49,012 nucleotides of DNA from Prevotella falsenii DSM 22864 = JCM 15124 (GTDB taxonomy: Bacteria; Bacteroidota; Bacteroidia; Bacteroidales; Bacteroidaceae): positions 1 to 49,012 of the forward strand of contig NZ_BAJY01000021.1 of assembly GCF_000613945.1 (NCBI RefSeq). The letters are read 5' to 3'. A program made the position numbers and the translations under genes. Position 1 is the first letter of the stretch. Each line of letters begins with the position of its first letter. The notes under the pieces were generated by a model, which saw only the letters and a list, made by a program, of their open reading frames with translations, was not told the origin of the DNA and made no database searches. Positions 16,498 to 24,169 of this stretch are shown here, piece by piece.

Positions 16498-18375
16498 ATG
16501 AGCATTACTTTCAAATACGATGTGCTGGTCATTGGTGGCGGACATGCCGGTTGCGAAGCAGCCACAGCAGCTGCCAACATAGGCGCAAAGGTATGTTTGG
16601 TAACAATGGACATGAACAAAATTGCCCAAATGAGTTGTAACCCCGCAGTGGGAGGCATAGCAAAAGGGCAAATTGTGAGAGAAATCGACGCATTAGGCGG
16701 ACAGATGGGTATTGTTACCGACGCCACAGCCATACAGTTTCGTATGCTCAACCGTTCAAAAGGACCTGCTGTCTGGAGTCCGAGAGCACAGTGCGACAGA
16801 GAGAAATTCATAACGGAATGGAAGAGAACGCTCGACCATACCGACAATCTTGACATATTTCAAGACCAAGCCGACGAACTCATCGTACAAGACGGGCGCG
16901 CCATCGGTGTGCGCACGATATGGGGAGTAGAGCTTTTTGCACGCACAGTAGTCGTTACGGCCGGCACATTCCTTAACGGACTGATGCACATAGGTAAACG
17001 ACAGGTGGAGGGCGGACGGTGTGCCGAACCTGCTGTGCACAACTTTGCCGAAAGCATAACGCGTTGGGGGGTGCGAAAAGACAGAATGAAGACGGGTACA
17101 CCTGTGCGCATCGACAAACGTTCGGTACATTTCGACGAGATGGAAGCACAGCCGGGAGAAAACGATTATCATCAGTTTTCATACTTCGGGCAACACAGAA
17201 CGCTGCCACAGCTGCCTTGCTGGACGTGCAATACCAACGAGGAGGCACACGAAATTCTACGAGGGGGAGTGCCGGATTCGCCCCTTTTCAACGGACAAAT
17301 ACAGAGCACAGGACCGCGATACTGTCCTTCTATCGAAACCAAACTTGTAACCTTTCCCGACAAGAACACGCATCCGCTCTTCCTTGAGCCTGAAGGTGTG
17401 GACACAAACGAGATGTATCTGAACGGATTTTCTTCGTCTATGCCGTGGGAAATTCAATTAGAGGCATTGCGAAAGATACCCGCTTTGCGCGATGCAAAGA
17501 TGTACCGACCGGGCTACGCTATCGAATACGACTACTTCGACCCCACACAACTGAAACCATCGTTGGAATCGAAGATTATTGAAGGATTGTTCTTAGCCGG
17601 TCAGGTAAACGGAACAACAGGCTACGAAGAAGCCGGCGGACAAGGTTTGGTAGCAGGAATAAATGCAGCACTGCTTTGTGCGGGCAGCGAGCCTTTCATT
17701 ATGAAACGCGACGAAAGCTATATTGGCGTACTCATCGATGATTTAACGATGAAAGGAGTGGACGAACCGTATCGTATGTTCACATCAAGAGCCGAATACA
17801 GAATACTCCTTCGTCAAGACGATGCAGACGCACGACTCACCGAAAAAGCCTACGAAATAGGCATAGCAAAGCGCGACCGCTACGATTGGTGGCTCGAAAA
17901 GAAAGCAAGTATAGAACAAATAATCGACTATTGCGACAAAACAGCGATTAAACCAAACGAAATTAACGGTTTCTTAGACAGCATTGGCAGTTCTCCAATA
18001 CAAGGTTCGTTTAAGATTTCCGAGCTTATTGCACGCCCGGGCATTAGCTTATACGGCTTGGCAGACCACCTACCCCACCTTAAAGAAGTATTGGAAGCAT
18101 CGCCAAATAGAAAGGAAGAAATTACAGAAGCAGCCGAAATAAAAATAAAATATAAAGGTTACATCGAACGTGAACGCACTTTTGCCGAGAAAATGCGCCG
18201 TCTTGAAGACATCAAGATAAAAGGACATTTCAATTACAGCGCAATTCACGACCTCTCAACAGAGTGCCGCCAGAAGCTGGAGCGCATACAACCCGAGACG
18301 TTAGCGCAAGCAAGCCGAATTCCCGGCGTAAGTCCAAGCGACATAAACGTGCTTTTAGTGCTTATGGGAAGATAA
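16498..18375 (+). CDS. mnmG: tRNA uridine-5-carboxymethylaminomethyl modification enzyme MnmG (GidA)
   Basis: 625-residue FAD protein that, with MnmE, installs the cmnm5 group on U34 of certain tRNAs. Visible: FAD-binding VIGGGHAGCEAA near residues 10-21, SCNPAVGGIAKG near 44-55, PRYCPSIE near 270 (quoted from GPRYCPSIETK), QVNGTTGYEEAGGQG near 371-385, and a C-terminal helical domain ending SRIPGVSPSDINVLLVLMG, used for MnmE/tRNA contact. The start at 16498 (MSITFKYDVLV) is the normal one; the frame is open to 16435 but that would include the TACTTTTG box at 16472-16479. It heads the plus-strand run mnmG, apt, uvrC, dtd, mazG-like, deoC. Confidence 0.95.
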   Translation: MSITFKYDVLVIGGGHAGCEAATAAANIGAKVCLVTMDMNKIAQMSCNPAVGGIAKGQIVREIDALGGQMGIVTDATAIQFRMLNRSKGPAVWSPRAQCDREKFITEWKRTLDHTDNLDIFQDQADELIVQDGRAIGVRTIWGVELFARTVVVTAGTFLNGLMHIGKRQVEGGRCAEPAVHNFAESITRWGVRKDRMKTGTPVRIDKRSVHFDEMEAQPGENDYHQFSYFGQHRTLPQLPCWTCNTNEEAHEILRGGVPDSPLFNGQIQSTGPRYCPSIETKLVTFPDKNTHPLFLEPEGVDTNEMYLNGFSSSMPWEIQLEALRKIPALRDAKMYRPGYAIEYDYFDPTQLKPSLESKIIEGLFLAGQVNGTTGYEEAGGQGLVAGINAALLCAGSEPFIMKRDESYIGVLIDDLTMKGVDEPYRMFTSRAEYRILLRQDDADARLTEKAYEIGIAKRDRYDWWLEKKASIEQIIDYCDKTAIKPNEINGFLDSIGSSPIQGSFKISELIARPGISLYGLADHLPHLKEVLEASPNRKEEITEAAEIKIKYKGYIERERTFAEKMRRLEDIKIKGHFNYSAIHDLSTECRQKLERIQPETLAQASRIPGVSPSDINVLLVLMGR

Positions 18376-18383
18376 CTATTAAA

Positions 18384-18399
18384 TGTTTCACGTGTAACA
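18384..18399. promoter_or_regulatory. parS: parS-like site, one mismatch
   Basis: TGTTTCACGTGTAACA differs from the canonical ParB-binding sequence TGTTTCACGTGAAACA at a single position. It lies 8 bp after the mnmG stop and 34 bp before apt. The closeness of an exact site at 19267 supports it. Confidence 0.65.
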
Positions 18400-18433
18400 A
18401 TTAACAAGAAAACAAATACATAACTAATTGAAT

Positions 18434-18964
18434 ATGAATAGTAAAATACTACTCGACAACCTAAGGTGCATACCCGATTGGCCTATTAAAGGTGTGAACT
18501 TTCGCGATGTTACCACCCTGTTTAAGTCGCCCGAAGCTCTTAAAGAGATAACGGACGAAATGTATGAAATATACAAAGACAAAGGAATTACGAAGATTGT
18601 AGGTATCGAAAGTCGTGGTTTCGTAATGTCGTCTGCACTCGCTTTGCGACTTGGAGCAGGCATTGTGCTTTGCCGTAAGCCCGGAAAGCTGCCTTGTGAG
18701 ACCGTGCAAGAGAACTACGCAAAGGAATATGGCATCGATACAATAGAGATTCACAAAGACGCTATCAGCGAAAACGATGTTATTCTGCTGCACGACGACT
18801 TACTTGCTACGGGTGGAACAATGCGCGCTGCGTGCAACTTGGTAAAGAAATTTAAGCCTAAAAGGGTTTATTGCAACTTTATTATAGAACTTAAGAGCGA
18901 GTTTCCTGATTGCCGTAGCACATTCGATAAAGACATAGAAATTTCCTCTTTGCTGCAATTCTAA
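18434..18964 (+). CDS. apt: Adenine phosphoribosyltransferase
   Basis: 176-residue type I phosphoribosyltransferase converting adenine + PRPP to AMP in purine salvage. The PRPP-binding motif reads LLHDDLLATGGTM near residues 121-133, and the N-terminal region IPDWPIKGVNFRDVTTLF is the usual Apt start (family: IPDFPKPGI.F.D.T.L). ATG 18434 is chosen; an in-frame TTG at 18428 lies two codons upstream. It lies 58 bp after mnmG and is flanked on both sides by parS-type sequences. Confidence 0.93.
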   Translation: MNSKILLDNLRCIPDWPIKGVNFRDVTTLFKSPEALKEITDEMYEIYKDKGITKIVGIESRGFVMSSALALRLGAGIVLCRKPGKLPCETVQENYAKEYGIDTIEIHKDAISENDVILLHDDLLATGGTMRAACNLVKKFKPKRVYCNFIIELKSEFPDCRSTFDKDIEISSLLQF

Positions 18965-19012
18965 GCAACGCTGATAATGGAACGGTGCTTCATTCGCTTT
19001 CAAAGAAGCCCT

Positions 19013-19144
19013 ACTCTATTTTGCAAAACAAGTTTTGCTATCTTGCCGAATAGTTACATTTATTTTGCAGAATAAATATTTCTATATTACAGCATAGACG
19101 TTTCCATCTTACAGCACAAACATTTCTATCTTTTACAAGAGACA
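19013..19144. repeat. Six-unit tandem array, exact 22-bp period
   Basis: Units begin at 19013, 19035, 19057, 19079, 19101 and 19123. Their diverged consensus is about TTTCTATCTTGCAGAATAGA. Best pair: TTTCTATATTACAGCATAGA (19079) and TTTCCATCTTACAGCACAAA (19101). The array lies in the 358-bp gap between apt and uvrC, which also holds a 10-bp hairpin at 19157-19191 and the exact parS at 19267. The TTTTGCA words recall the linkers of the 189-bp element, but the units are otherwise different. Confidence 0.75.
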
Positions 19145-19156
19145 GAAAATACAAGC

Positions 19157-19191
19157 GAACCGAAAGACACGATGCACCCGCCTTTCGGTTC
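19157..19191. terminator. Hairpin between apt and uvrC
   Basis: GAACCGAAAG at 19157-19166 pairs perfectly with CTTTCGGTTC at 19182-19191 across a 15-base loop. There is no clean T-run after it, so it may be a weak terminator or another structured element. Confidence 0.5.
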
Positions 19192-19266
19192 TCGCTATCT
19201 AAAAGCAATTCGTTTGCCGGCTTACAACAACAGCAAAACAGTATAACGAGTGCGAAACAATATCGT

Positions 19267-19282
19267 TGTTTCACGTGAAACA
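19267..19282. promoter_or_regulatory. parS: parS centromere site, exact consensus
   Basis: TGTTTCACGTGAAACA is the canonical palindromic ParB/Spo0J binding site. The palindrome extends perfectly to 20 bp (19265-19284). It stands 40 bp upstream of uvrC. Chromosomal parS sites are known to cluster near the replication origin. Confidence 0.85.
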
Positions 19283-19322
19283 ACAAATATGTAAAACGCT
19301 TTAGTACAAAGAAGTTAGACGA

Positions 19323-21157
19323 ATGACAAAAGAAGAGAACGAAAAACGATTGGCTTATCTTAAGAACATAGTATTGAATTTGCCCAATAAGCCGGGCACA
19401 TATCAATACTATGACAAAGAGCACACCATTATTTACGTGGCAAAGCCAAGAACTTGAAGAACCGAGTATCGTCTTACTTCCACAAAGAAACCGACCGTTT
19501 CAAGACAAAAGTGCTGGTTTCTAAAATCTATGATATAACTTATACGGTTGTAAATAGCGAAGAAGATGCGCTGTTGATAGAAAATCAGCTCATAAAACAA
19601 TACCAACCGCGCTACAATGTGCTGCTGAAAGACGGCAAAACCTATCCCAGTATCTGCATAACAAACGAATACTTCCCACGAATCTTCAACACTCGCAACA
19701 TAAACAAGCGGTATGGCAGCTTCTACGGTCCTTACAGCCACATCAGCAGTATGTATGCCATACTCGAAATAGTAAAGAAACTCTATAAGCCGCGTACGTG
19801 TCGGTTCCCCATTACAAAAGAGGGAATAGAGCAAAAGAAGTATAAACCCTGCTTAGAATATCATCTTGGAAACTGCGGTGCACCTTGCATCGGCAAACAA
19901 TCGTACGAAGATTACCGGCAAAATATGGAGCAGGCACGTCAAATTCTGAAAGGTAATACACGCGAAGTGCAACGTTTAATGAAAGCAAAAATGGAGGAAT
20001 GTGCTGCAGAATTGCGCTTTGAAGAAGCGGAAAGCTACAAGCAACGCTACATTGCCTTAGAGAATTTCGCTGCCAAAAGCGAGATTGTAAGTTACACAAT
20101 AGCCGATGTAGACGTCTTTTCTATTGTAAACGACGACAGCAAGAAGAACGCTTTCATCAACTATCTGCACGTTACAAACGGTGCCATCAATCAGAGTTTC
20201 ACCTTCGAATACAAGCGTAAATTAGAAGAAACAGATGCCGAACTGCTCAACGAAGCTATTCCTGAAATTCGCGAACGCTTCAAAAGCACGGCAAAAGAGA
20301 TTATCGTTCCCTTTGAATTAGACTTTCATTTAAAAGACGCAACCTTCTTTATTCCACAGCGAGGCGACAAGAAACACTTGCTCGAACTGTCGGAAATGAA
20401 TGCAAAGCAGCATAAGTTCGACCGCTTAAAACAGGCAGAGAAGCTCAATCCGGAGCAGAAACAGACTCGTTTGATGAAGGAATTGCAAGAGCGTTTAAAG
20501 CTGCCAAAGCTGCCTTACCGGATAGAATGTTTCGACAACTCGAACATTTCGGGCACGGATGCCGTAGCCGCCTGCGTGGTATATAAGGGCATGAAGCCAT
20601 CGAAAAAGGACTATCGGAAATACAATATCAAGACCGTTGTAGGTCCGGACGACTATGCGTCTATGCAAGAAGTAGTGCGACGACGCTACAAACGTATGAT
20701 GGAAAGCGAAACACCCCTACCCGACCTCATCATTACCGACGGCGGAAAGGGACAAATGGAGGTGGTCAGGGCGGTTGTTGAAGACGAATTGCAACTCACT
20801 ATTCCCATTGCAGGATTGGCAAAAGACAACCGCCACCGCACCAACGAACTGCTTTACGGATTTCCGCCACAAACAATTGGCATTCCAACGAACTCCGAAC
20901 TCTTCAAAGTTCTTACACAAATACAGGACGAAGTGCACCGTTTCGCCATAACATTCCACAGAGACAAACGCTCGAAACATCAGCTACACAGCGAATTAGA
21001 CGATATAAAGGGCATCGGAAGCAAAAGTAAAGAACAGCTGTTGCAGCACTTTAAAACCGTAAAAAAGATTAAAGAAGCTGACATTCAAGAACTTACAGAG
21101 ATTATTGGCAGCACGAGAGCAACACTGTTATACAATTATTTCCACTCAAACTCCTAA
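19323..21157 (+). CDS. uvrC: Excinuclease ABC subunit C, with frame break
   Basis: About 611 residues once a missing G is allowed for. UvrC makes both incisions in nucleotide excision repair. The first 40 codons from 19323 (MTKEENEKRLAYLKNIVLNL and on) run to IIYVAKPRT and a stop; the next frame continues with NLKNRVSSYFHKE. Restoring one G at 19438-19440 gives IIYVGKAKNLKNRV, the invariant GIY-YIG nuclease motif, so this is one gene. Further: CLEYHLGNCGAPC (Cys region), UVR domain EECAAELRFEEAESYKQR near 205-222, the RNase H-like 5' nuclease with ECFDNSNISGTDAVA and LPDLIITDGGKGQ, and C-terminal HhH LDDIKGIGSKSKEQLL. It is third in the mnmG run. Confidence 0.93.
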
Positions 21158-21175
21158 TAATCAAAATAAAATAAG

Positions 21176-21183
21176 TAAATTTG
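21176..21183 (+). promoter_or_regulatory. -7 box directly before dtd
   Basis: TAAATTTG matches TAnnTTTG and ends only 4 bases before the dtd ATG at 21188. If it is used, the transcript would be leaderless or nearly so. No clear -33 is visible. Confidence 0.45.
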
Positions 21184-21187
21184 CGGT

Positions 21188-21640
21188 ATGAGAGTTGTAA
21201 TTCAACGTGTAAAGCACGCATCGGTAACAATCGACGGCAATGTAAAGTCAGCGATACAAAAAGGGTTGCTTATCCTCCTTGGCATAGGCGAAAACGACGG
21301 TGAAGACGACATTAAATGGCTCGTAAACAAGGTTGCAGGACTGAGAATCTTCGACGATGAGCAGGGCGTAATGAACAAGAGCGTTATGGAAATAGGCGGC
21401 GAAGCCCTTGTTGTTTCGCAATTTACGCTTATGGCAAGTTGCAAGAAAGGAAACCGTCCAAGCTACATTCACGCTGCCAAACACGAAATATCCATTCCGC
21501 TTTACAAGCGTTTCTGCAAGGAATTAAGCCTCGTTATGGGCAAGCCTGTGGGCGAAGGAGAGTTCGGTGCCGATATGAAAGTAGAACTGCTGAACGACGG
21601 TCCTGTTACAATATGTATGGACACAAAGAACAAAGAATAG
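21188..21640 (+). CDS. dtd: D-aminoacyl-tRNA deacylase
   Basis: 150 residues. It removes D-amino acids (and Gly from tRNA-Ala) from mischarged tRNAs. The N-terminus MRVVIQRVKHASVTIDG is the family hallmark; the catalytic motifs are VVSQFTLMAS near 77-86 (family SQFTL) and the C-terminal NDGPVTICMDT near 136-146 (family NxGPVT, the cross-subunit Gly-cisPro). The length is typical. It lies 30 bp after uvrC and 4 bp before the MazG-like gene. Confidence 0.95.
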   Translation: MRVVIQRVKHASVTIDGNVKSAIQKGLLILLGIGENDGEDDIKWLVNKVAGLRIFDDEQGVMNKSVMEIGGEALVVSQFTLMASCKKGNRPSYIHAAKHEISIPLYKRFCKELSLVMGKPVGEGEFGADMKVELLNDGPVTICMDTKNKE

Positions 21641-21644
21641 CAAA

Positions 21645-22016
21645 ATGCACCACGAAATAAGCATCAGAGAAGCACAAAAGCTCGTCGATAAATGGGTTCA
21701 CGAGTATGGTGTGCGTTACTTCAGCGAGCTTACCAATATGGCTTGTCTTACCGAAGAAGTAGGCGAATTGGCACGTGTAATGGCGCGTACCTACGGCGAC
21801 CAAAGTTTCAAAGAAGGCGAAAAGCACAATATTGGCGAAGAAATGGCAGATATTTTGTGGGTTCTGATGTGCTTGGCAAACCAAACGGGCGTAGACCTTA
21901 CGGAGGAACTGCAAAAGAGTTTCGACAAGAAAACAAGCCGCGACAAGGACAGACACAAGCAAAACAAAAAGCTAACGCAGCCCGTAAAATCTACAAATAC
22001 TGAAGAATTACAATAG
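21645..22016 (+). CDS. MazG-like nucleotide pyrophosphohydrolase
   Basis: 123-residue all-alpha NTP pyrophosphohydrolase. The metal-binding motifs are LTEEVGELARVMAR near 35-48 (EExxE type) and GEEMADILWVLMCLAN near 64-79 (ExxD type). Such single-domain MazG proteins hydrolyse (d)NTPs to monophosphates, possibly for house-cleaning; the exact substrate is unknown. The C-terminal 30 residues are Lys-rich and probably disordered. It starts 4 bp after dtd and is followed by deoC after 44 bp. Confidence 0.88.
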   Translation: MHHEISIREAQKLVDKWVHEYGVRYFSELTNMACLTEEVGELARVMARTYGDQSFKEGEKHNIGEEMADILWVLMCLANQTGVDLTEELQKSFDKKTSRDKDRHKQNKKLTQPVKSTNTEELQ

Positions 22017-22060
22017 CAAACCACAAACAAAGTATTACAATAAACAAACTATAAGACATT

Positions 22061-22972
22061 ATGCAAAACAACGAAGGTAAAATCCAAACCAACAGCAAGT
22101 ATGATGAAATGCTGAAACAATACAACCTCGACATAACAGACGAGGAAGTTAAGGCAGCTGTAAAAAAGATTATTGAAGAGAAAGTACCTGAGAACGACAC
22201 CTTAGACGTTAAGAAATTCCTTCTCGGAAGTGTCGAATTAACCACTCTCCGGACTACCGACACAGAGGAAGAAGTGCTCGCAATGGTCGAAAAAGTGAAC
22301 AAATTTGCACAAGAATACCCTACCCTCCCACACGTTGGAGCTGTTTGTGCTTACCCATGCTTCACGAAACTCATTGCCGACAGCTTGGAAGTAGACGGCG
22401 TAGACATTACGAACGTAACGGGAAATTTCCCATCTTCACAAACATTCCTCGAAGTCAAGACCATCGAAACGGCACTTGCCATCAAGGACGGTGCCACACA
22501 GATTGACATTGTATTGCCTGTGGGCAAGTTCCTTTCGGGCGATTATGAAGATGTTTGCGACCAAGTCAGCGAACTGAAGCAGACTTGCGGCGATATACCT
22601 ATGAAGGTTATCCTCGAAACAGGCGACCTCAATAACGTTCGTAACATCAAGACCGCTGCCCTACTCTCTATGTTTGCAGGTGCCGACTACGTCAAGACAA
22701 GTACAGGCAAAGAGAAGATTAGCGCAACCCCGGAGGCTGTCTACGTGATGTGCATGGCGATTAAAGAGTTCTACGACAATACCGGCATTCAGGTAGGTTT
22801 GAAGCCTGCAGGCGGCATCAACACCGTTATGGACGCTGTTATCTTCTATACCATCTACAAAGAAATTCTCGGCGAGAAGTGGCTCACGAACTATTGGTTC
22901 CGCCTTGGCACCAGTCGTTTGACCAATTTGCTGCTCAGCGACATTGAAGGCAAAGAGATTAAGTTCTTCTAA
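22061..22972 (+). CDS. deoC: Deoxyribose-phosphate aldolase
   Basis: 303 residues. It cleaves 2-deoxyribose 5-phosphate to acetaldehyde and glyceraldehyde 3-phosphate in deoxynucleoside catabolism. The Schiff-base Lys is K212 in DYVKTSTGK; GAVCAYPCF, DIVLPVGKF and GLKPAGGINT mark further barrel strands. The protein is longer than the roughly 220-250-residue form because of an N-terminal helical extension, a form I recall in Bacteroidales. It ends the plus-strand run and is followed at once by a strong terminator. Confidence 0.94.
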   Translation: MQNNEGKIQTNSKYDEMLKQYNLDITDEEVKAAVKKIIEEKVPENDTLDVKKFLLGSVELTTLRTTDTEEEVLAMVEKVNKFAQEYPTLPHVGAVCAYPCFTKLIADSLEVDGVDITNVTGNFPSSQTFLEVKTIETALAIKDGATQIDIVLPVGKFLSGDYEDVCDQVSELKQTCGDIPMKVILETGDLNNVRNIKTAALLSMFAGADYVKTSTGKEKISATPEAVYVMCMAIKEFYDNTGIQVGLKPAGGINTVMDAVIFYTIYKEILGEKWLTNYWFRLGTSRLTNLLLSDIEGKEIKFF

Positions 22973-22991
22973 ACCACCGTTCAAACAATAT

Positions 22992-23028
22992 AAAAATCCC
23001 GATTTCATCGTCGAAATCGGGATTTTTT
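22992..23028. terminator. Strong bidirectional terminator after deoC
   Basis: AAAAATCCCGATTTC at 22992-23006 pairs perfectly with GAAATCGGGATTTTT at 23013-23027 across a 6-base loop. It has a T-run after and an A-run before, so it would stop transcription from deoC and from the convergent prenyl synthase gene. Confidence 0.93.
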
Positions 23029-23102
23029 ATTTCGCAAATTCAATAAAACAACATTGCCTCATAGAGCGATTTATCAGAAGAAATAATAATATTGCAACTG
23101 CT

Positions 23103-24080
23103 TTAGTTCTTTCTTTGAATCACAAAATCCAAGTAAGCCTTCAACGCATTGGCTATTGCTTCGTCGTGTACGCAGTTTGAAACGAACTGTAAAGCCTCGT
23201 TGTGGAACTCCAACATCTTCTTTTCAGCGTATTCTATACCGCCGCTTTCCTTTGCAAAAGCTACCAATTGGGCGATTTCATCGGCATTTACCGTACCTTC
23301 TTTCACCTTCATTGCCAACGCCATCATTTCCTTGTTGCCTGTCGATTTCAACGCATAAATAATAGGAAGCGTCAGCTTTCCTTCTAACATATCGTTACCC
23401 GTAGGCTTTCCTATCTCGGCAGAATCGTAGTAATCGAATATATCGTCGCGTATTTGGAAGATGATACCGATGCGTTGTCCAAAAAGTCTTGCAGCCTCAA
23501 TGTCGCTTTCCGATGCGTTTCCGGCTTTTGCTCCAATCACCGCACACGCCTCAAACAAAGCCGCTGTCTTTTGATTTATTACCCGGTAATATACTTCTTC
23601 CGATATTTCCTGATTGGAAATGTTGGTCAGCTGCAATATTTCGCCATTGGAAAGCGTGCGCCCCAGTTCGGCAAGGTCGCGCACAATGTCTTCCGACTGC
23701 GTGTAAGCCACATTCAGCAGTGCCGTCGAAAGAATGTAGTCGCCCACCAACACTGCCACCTTGTTATTATAAGTGGCATTCACCGATGCCTGTCCTCTGC
23801 GCTCTCCGCTTTCGTCTACCACGTCGTCGTGCACCAAGCTGGCAGTGTGCAGCAGTTCCAATCCTATGGCAGCGTGCTGCGCCACGAACGTAACTTCGCC
23901 GAAATTCTTTGCCATCAGCAACATCAGCATCGGACGCATACGCTTTCCTCCCCTGTTCCGTATATGCTCCAATGCACGCGAAAGCAGCCCTTCTTCGTGA
24001 ATTAATGCTTTGTTAAACAGCGAGATAAAGTCGTCTAATTCCTGACTAATCGGTTTTTTTATAATCGACAGATAATCCAT
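23103..24080 (-). CDS. Long-chain polyprenyl diphosphate synthase
   Basis: 325-residue trans-isoprenyl diphosphate synthase. Both Asp-rich motifs are present: first LVHDDVVDESGERRG (D85-D89) and second FQIRDDIFDY near 205-214, plus GGKRMRP near 44-50. It probably makes the octa- or similar-length chain for menaquinone, which fits an organism with fumarate respiration; the product length cannot be read safely. A CAAAAATA box (24099-24106, TATTTTTG on the minus strand) lies 18 bp before its ATG. The gene is divergent from polA. Confidence 0.9.
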   Translation of the reverse strand: MDYLSIIKKPISQELDDFISLFNKALIHEEGLLSRALEHIRNRGGKRMRPMLMLLMAKNFGEVTFVAQHAAIGLELLHTASLVHDDVVDESGERRGQASVNATYNNKVAVLVGDYILSTALLNVAYTQSEDIVRDLAELGRTLSNGEILQLTNISNQEISEEVYYRVINQKTAALFEACAVIGAKAGNASESDIEAARLFGQRIGIIFQIRDDIFDYYDSAEIGKPTGNDMLEGKLTLPIIYALKSTGNKEMMALAMKVKEGTVNADEIAQLVAFAKESGGIEYAEKKMLEFHNEALQFVSNCVHDEAIANALKAYLDFVIQRKN

Positions 24081-24169
24081 TCAAACACTATTTTGATACA
24101 AAAATAATGAATAATATCGGTAATTATGGCATTTTTTTAGTAATTTTACCCTTAAATAATATTTTTACA

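Noticed and set aside
19038..19424. Minus-strand 128-codon frame across the apt-uvrC gap
   Set aside because: It covers the parS, the 22-bp array and the real uvrC start; no recognisable protein features.
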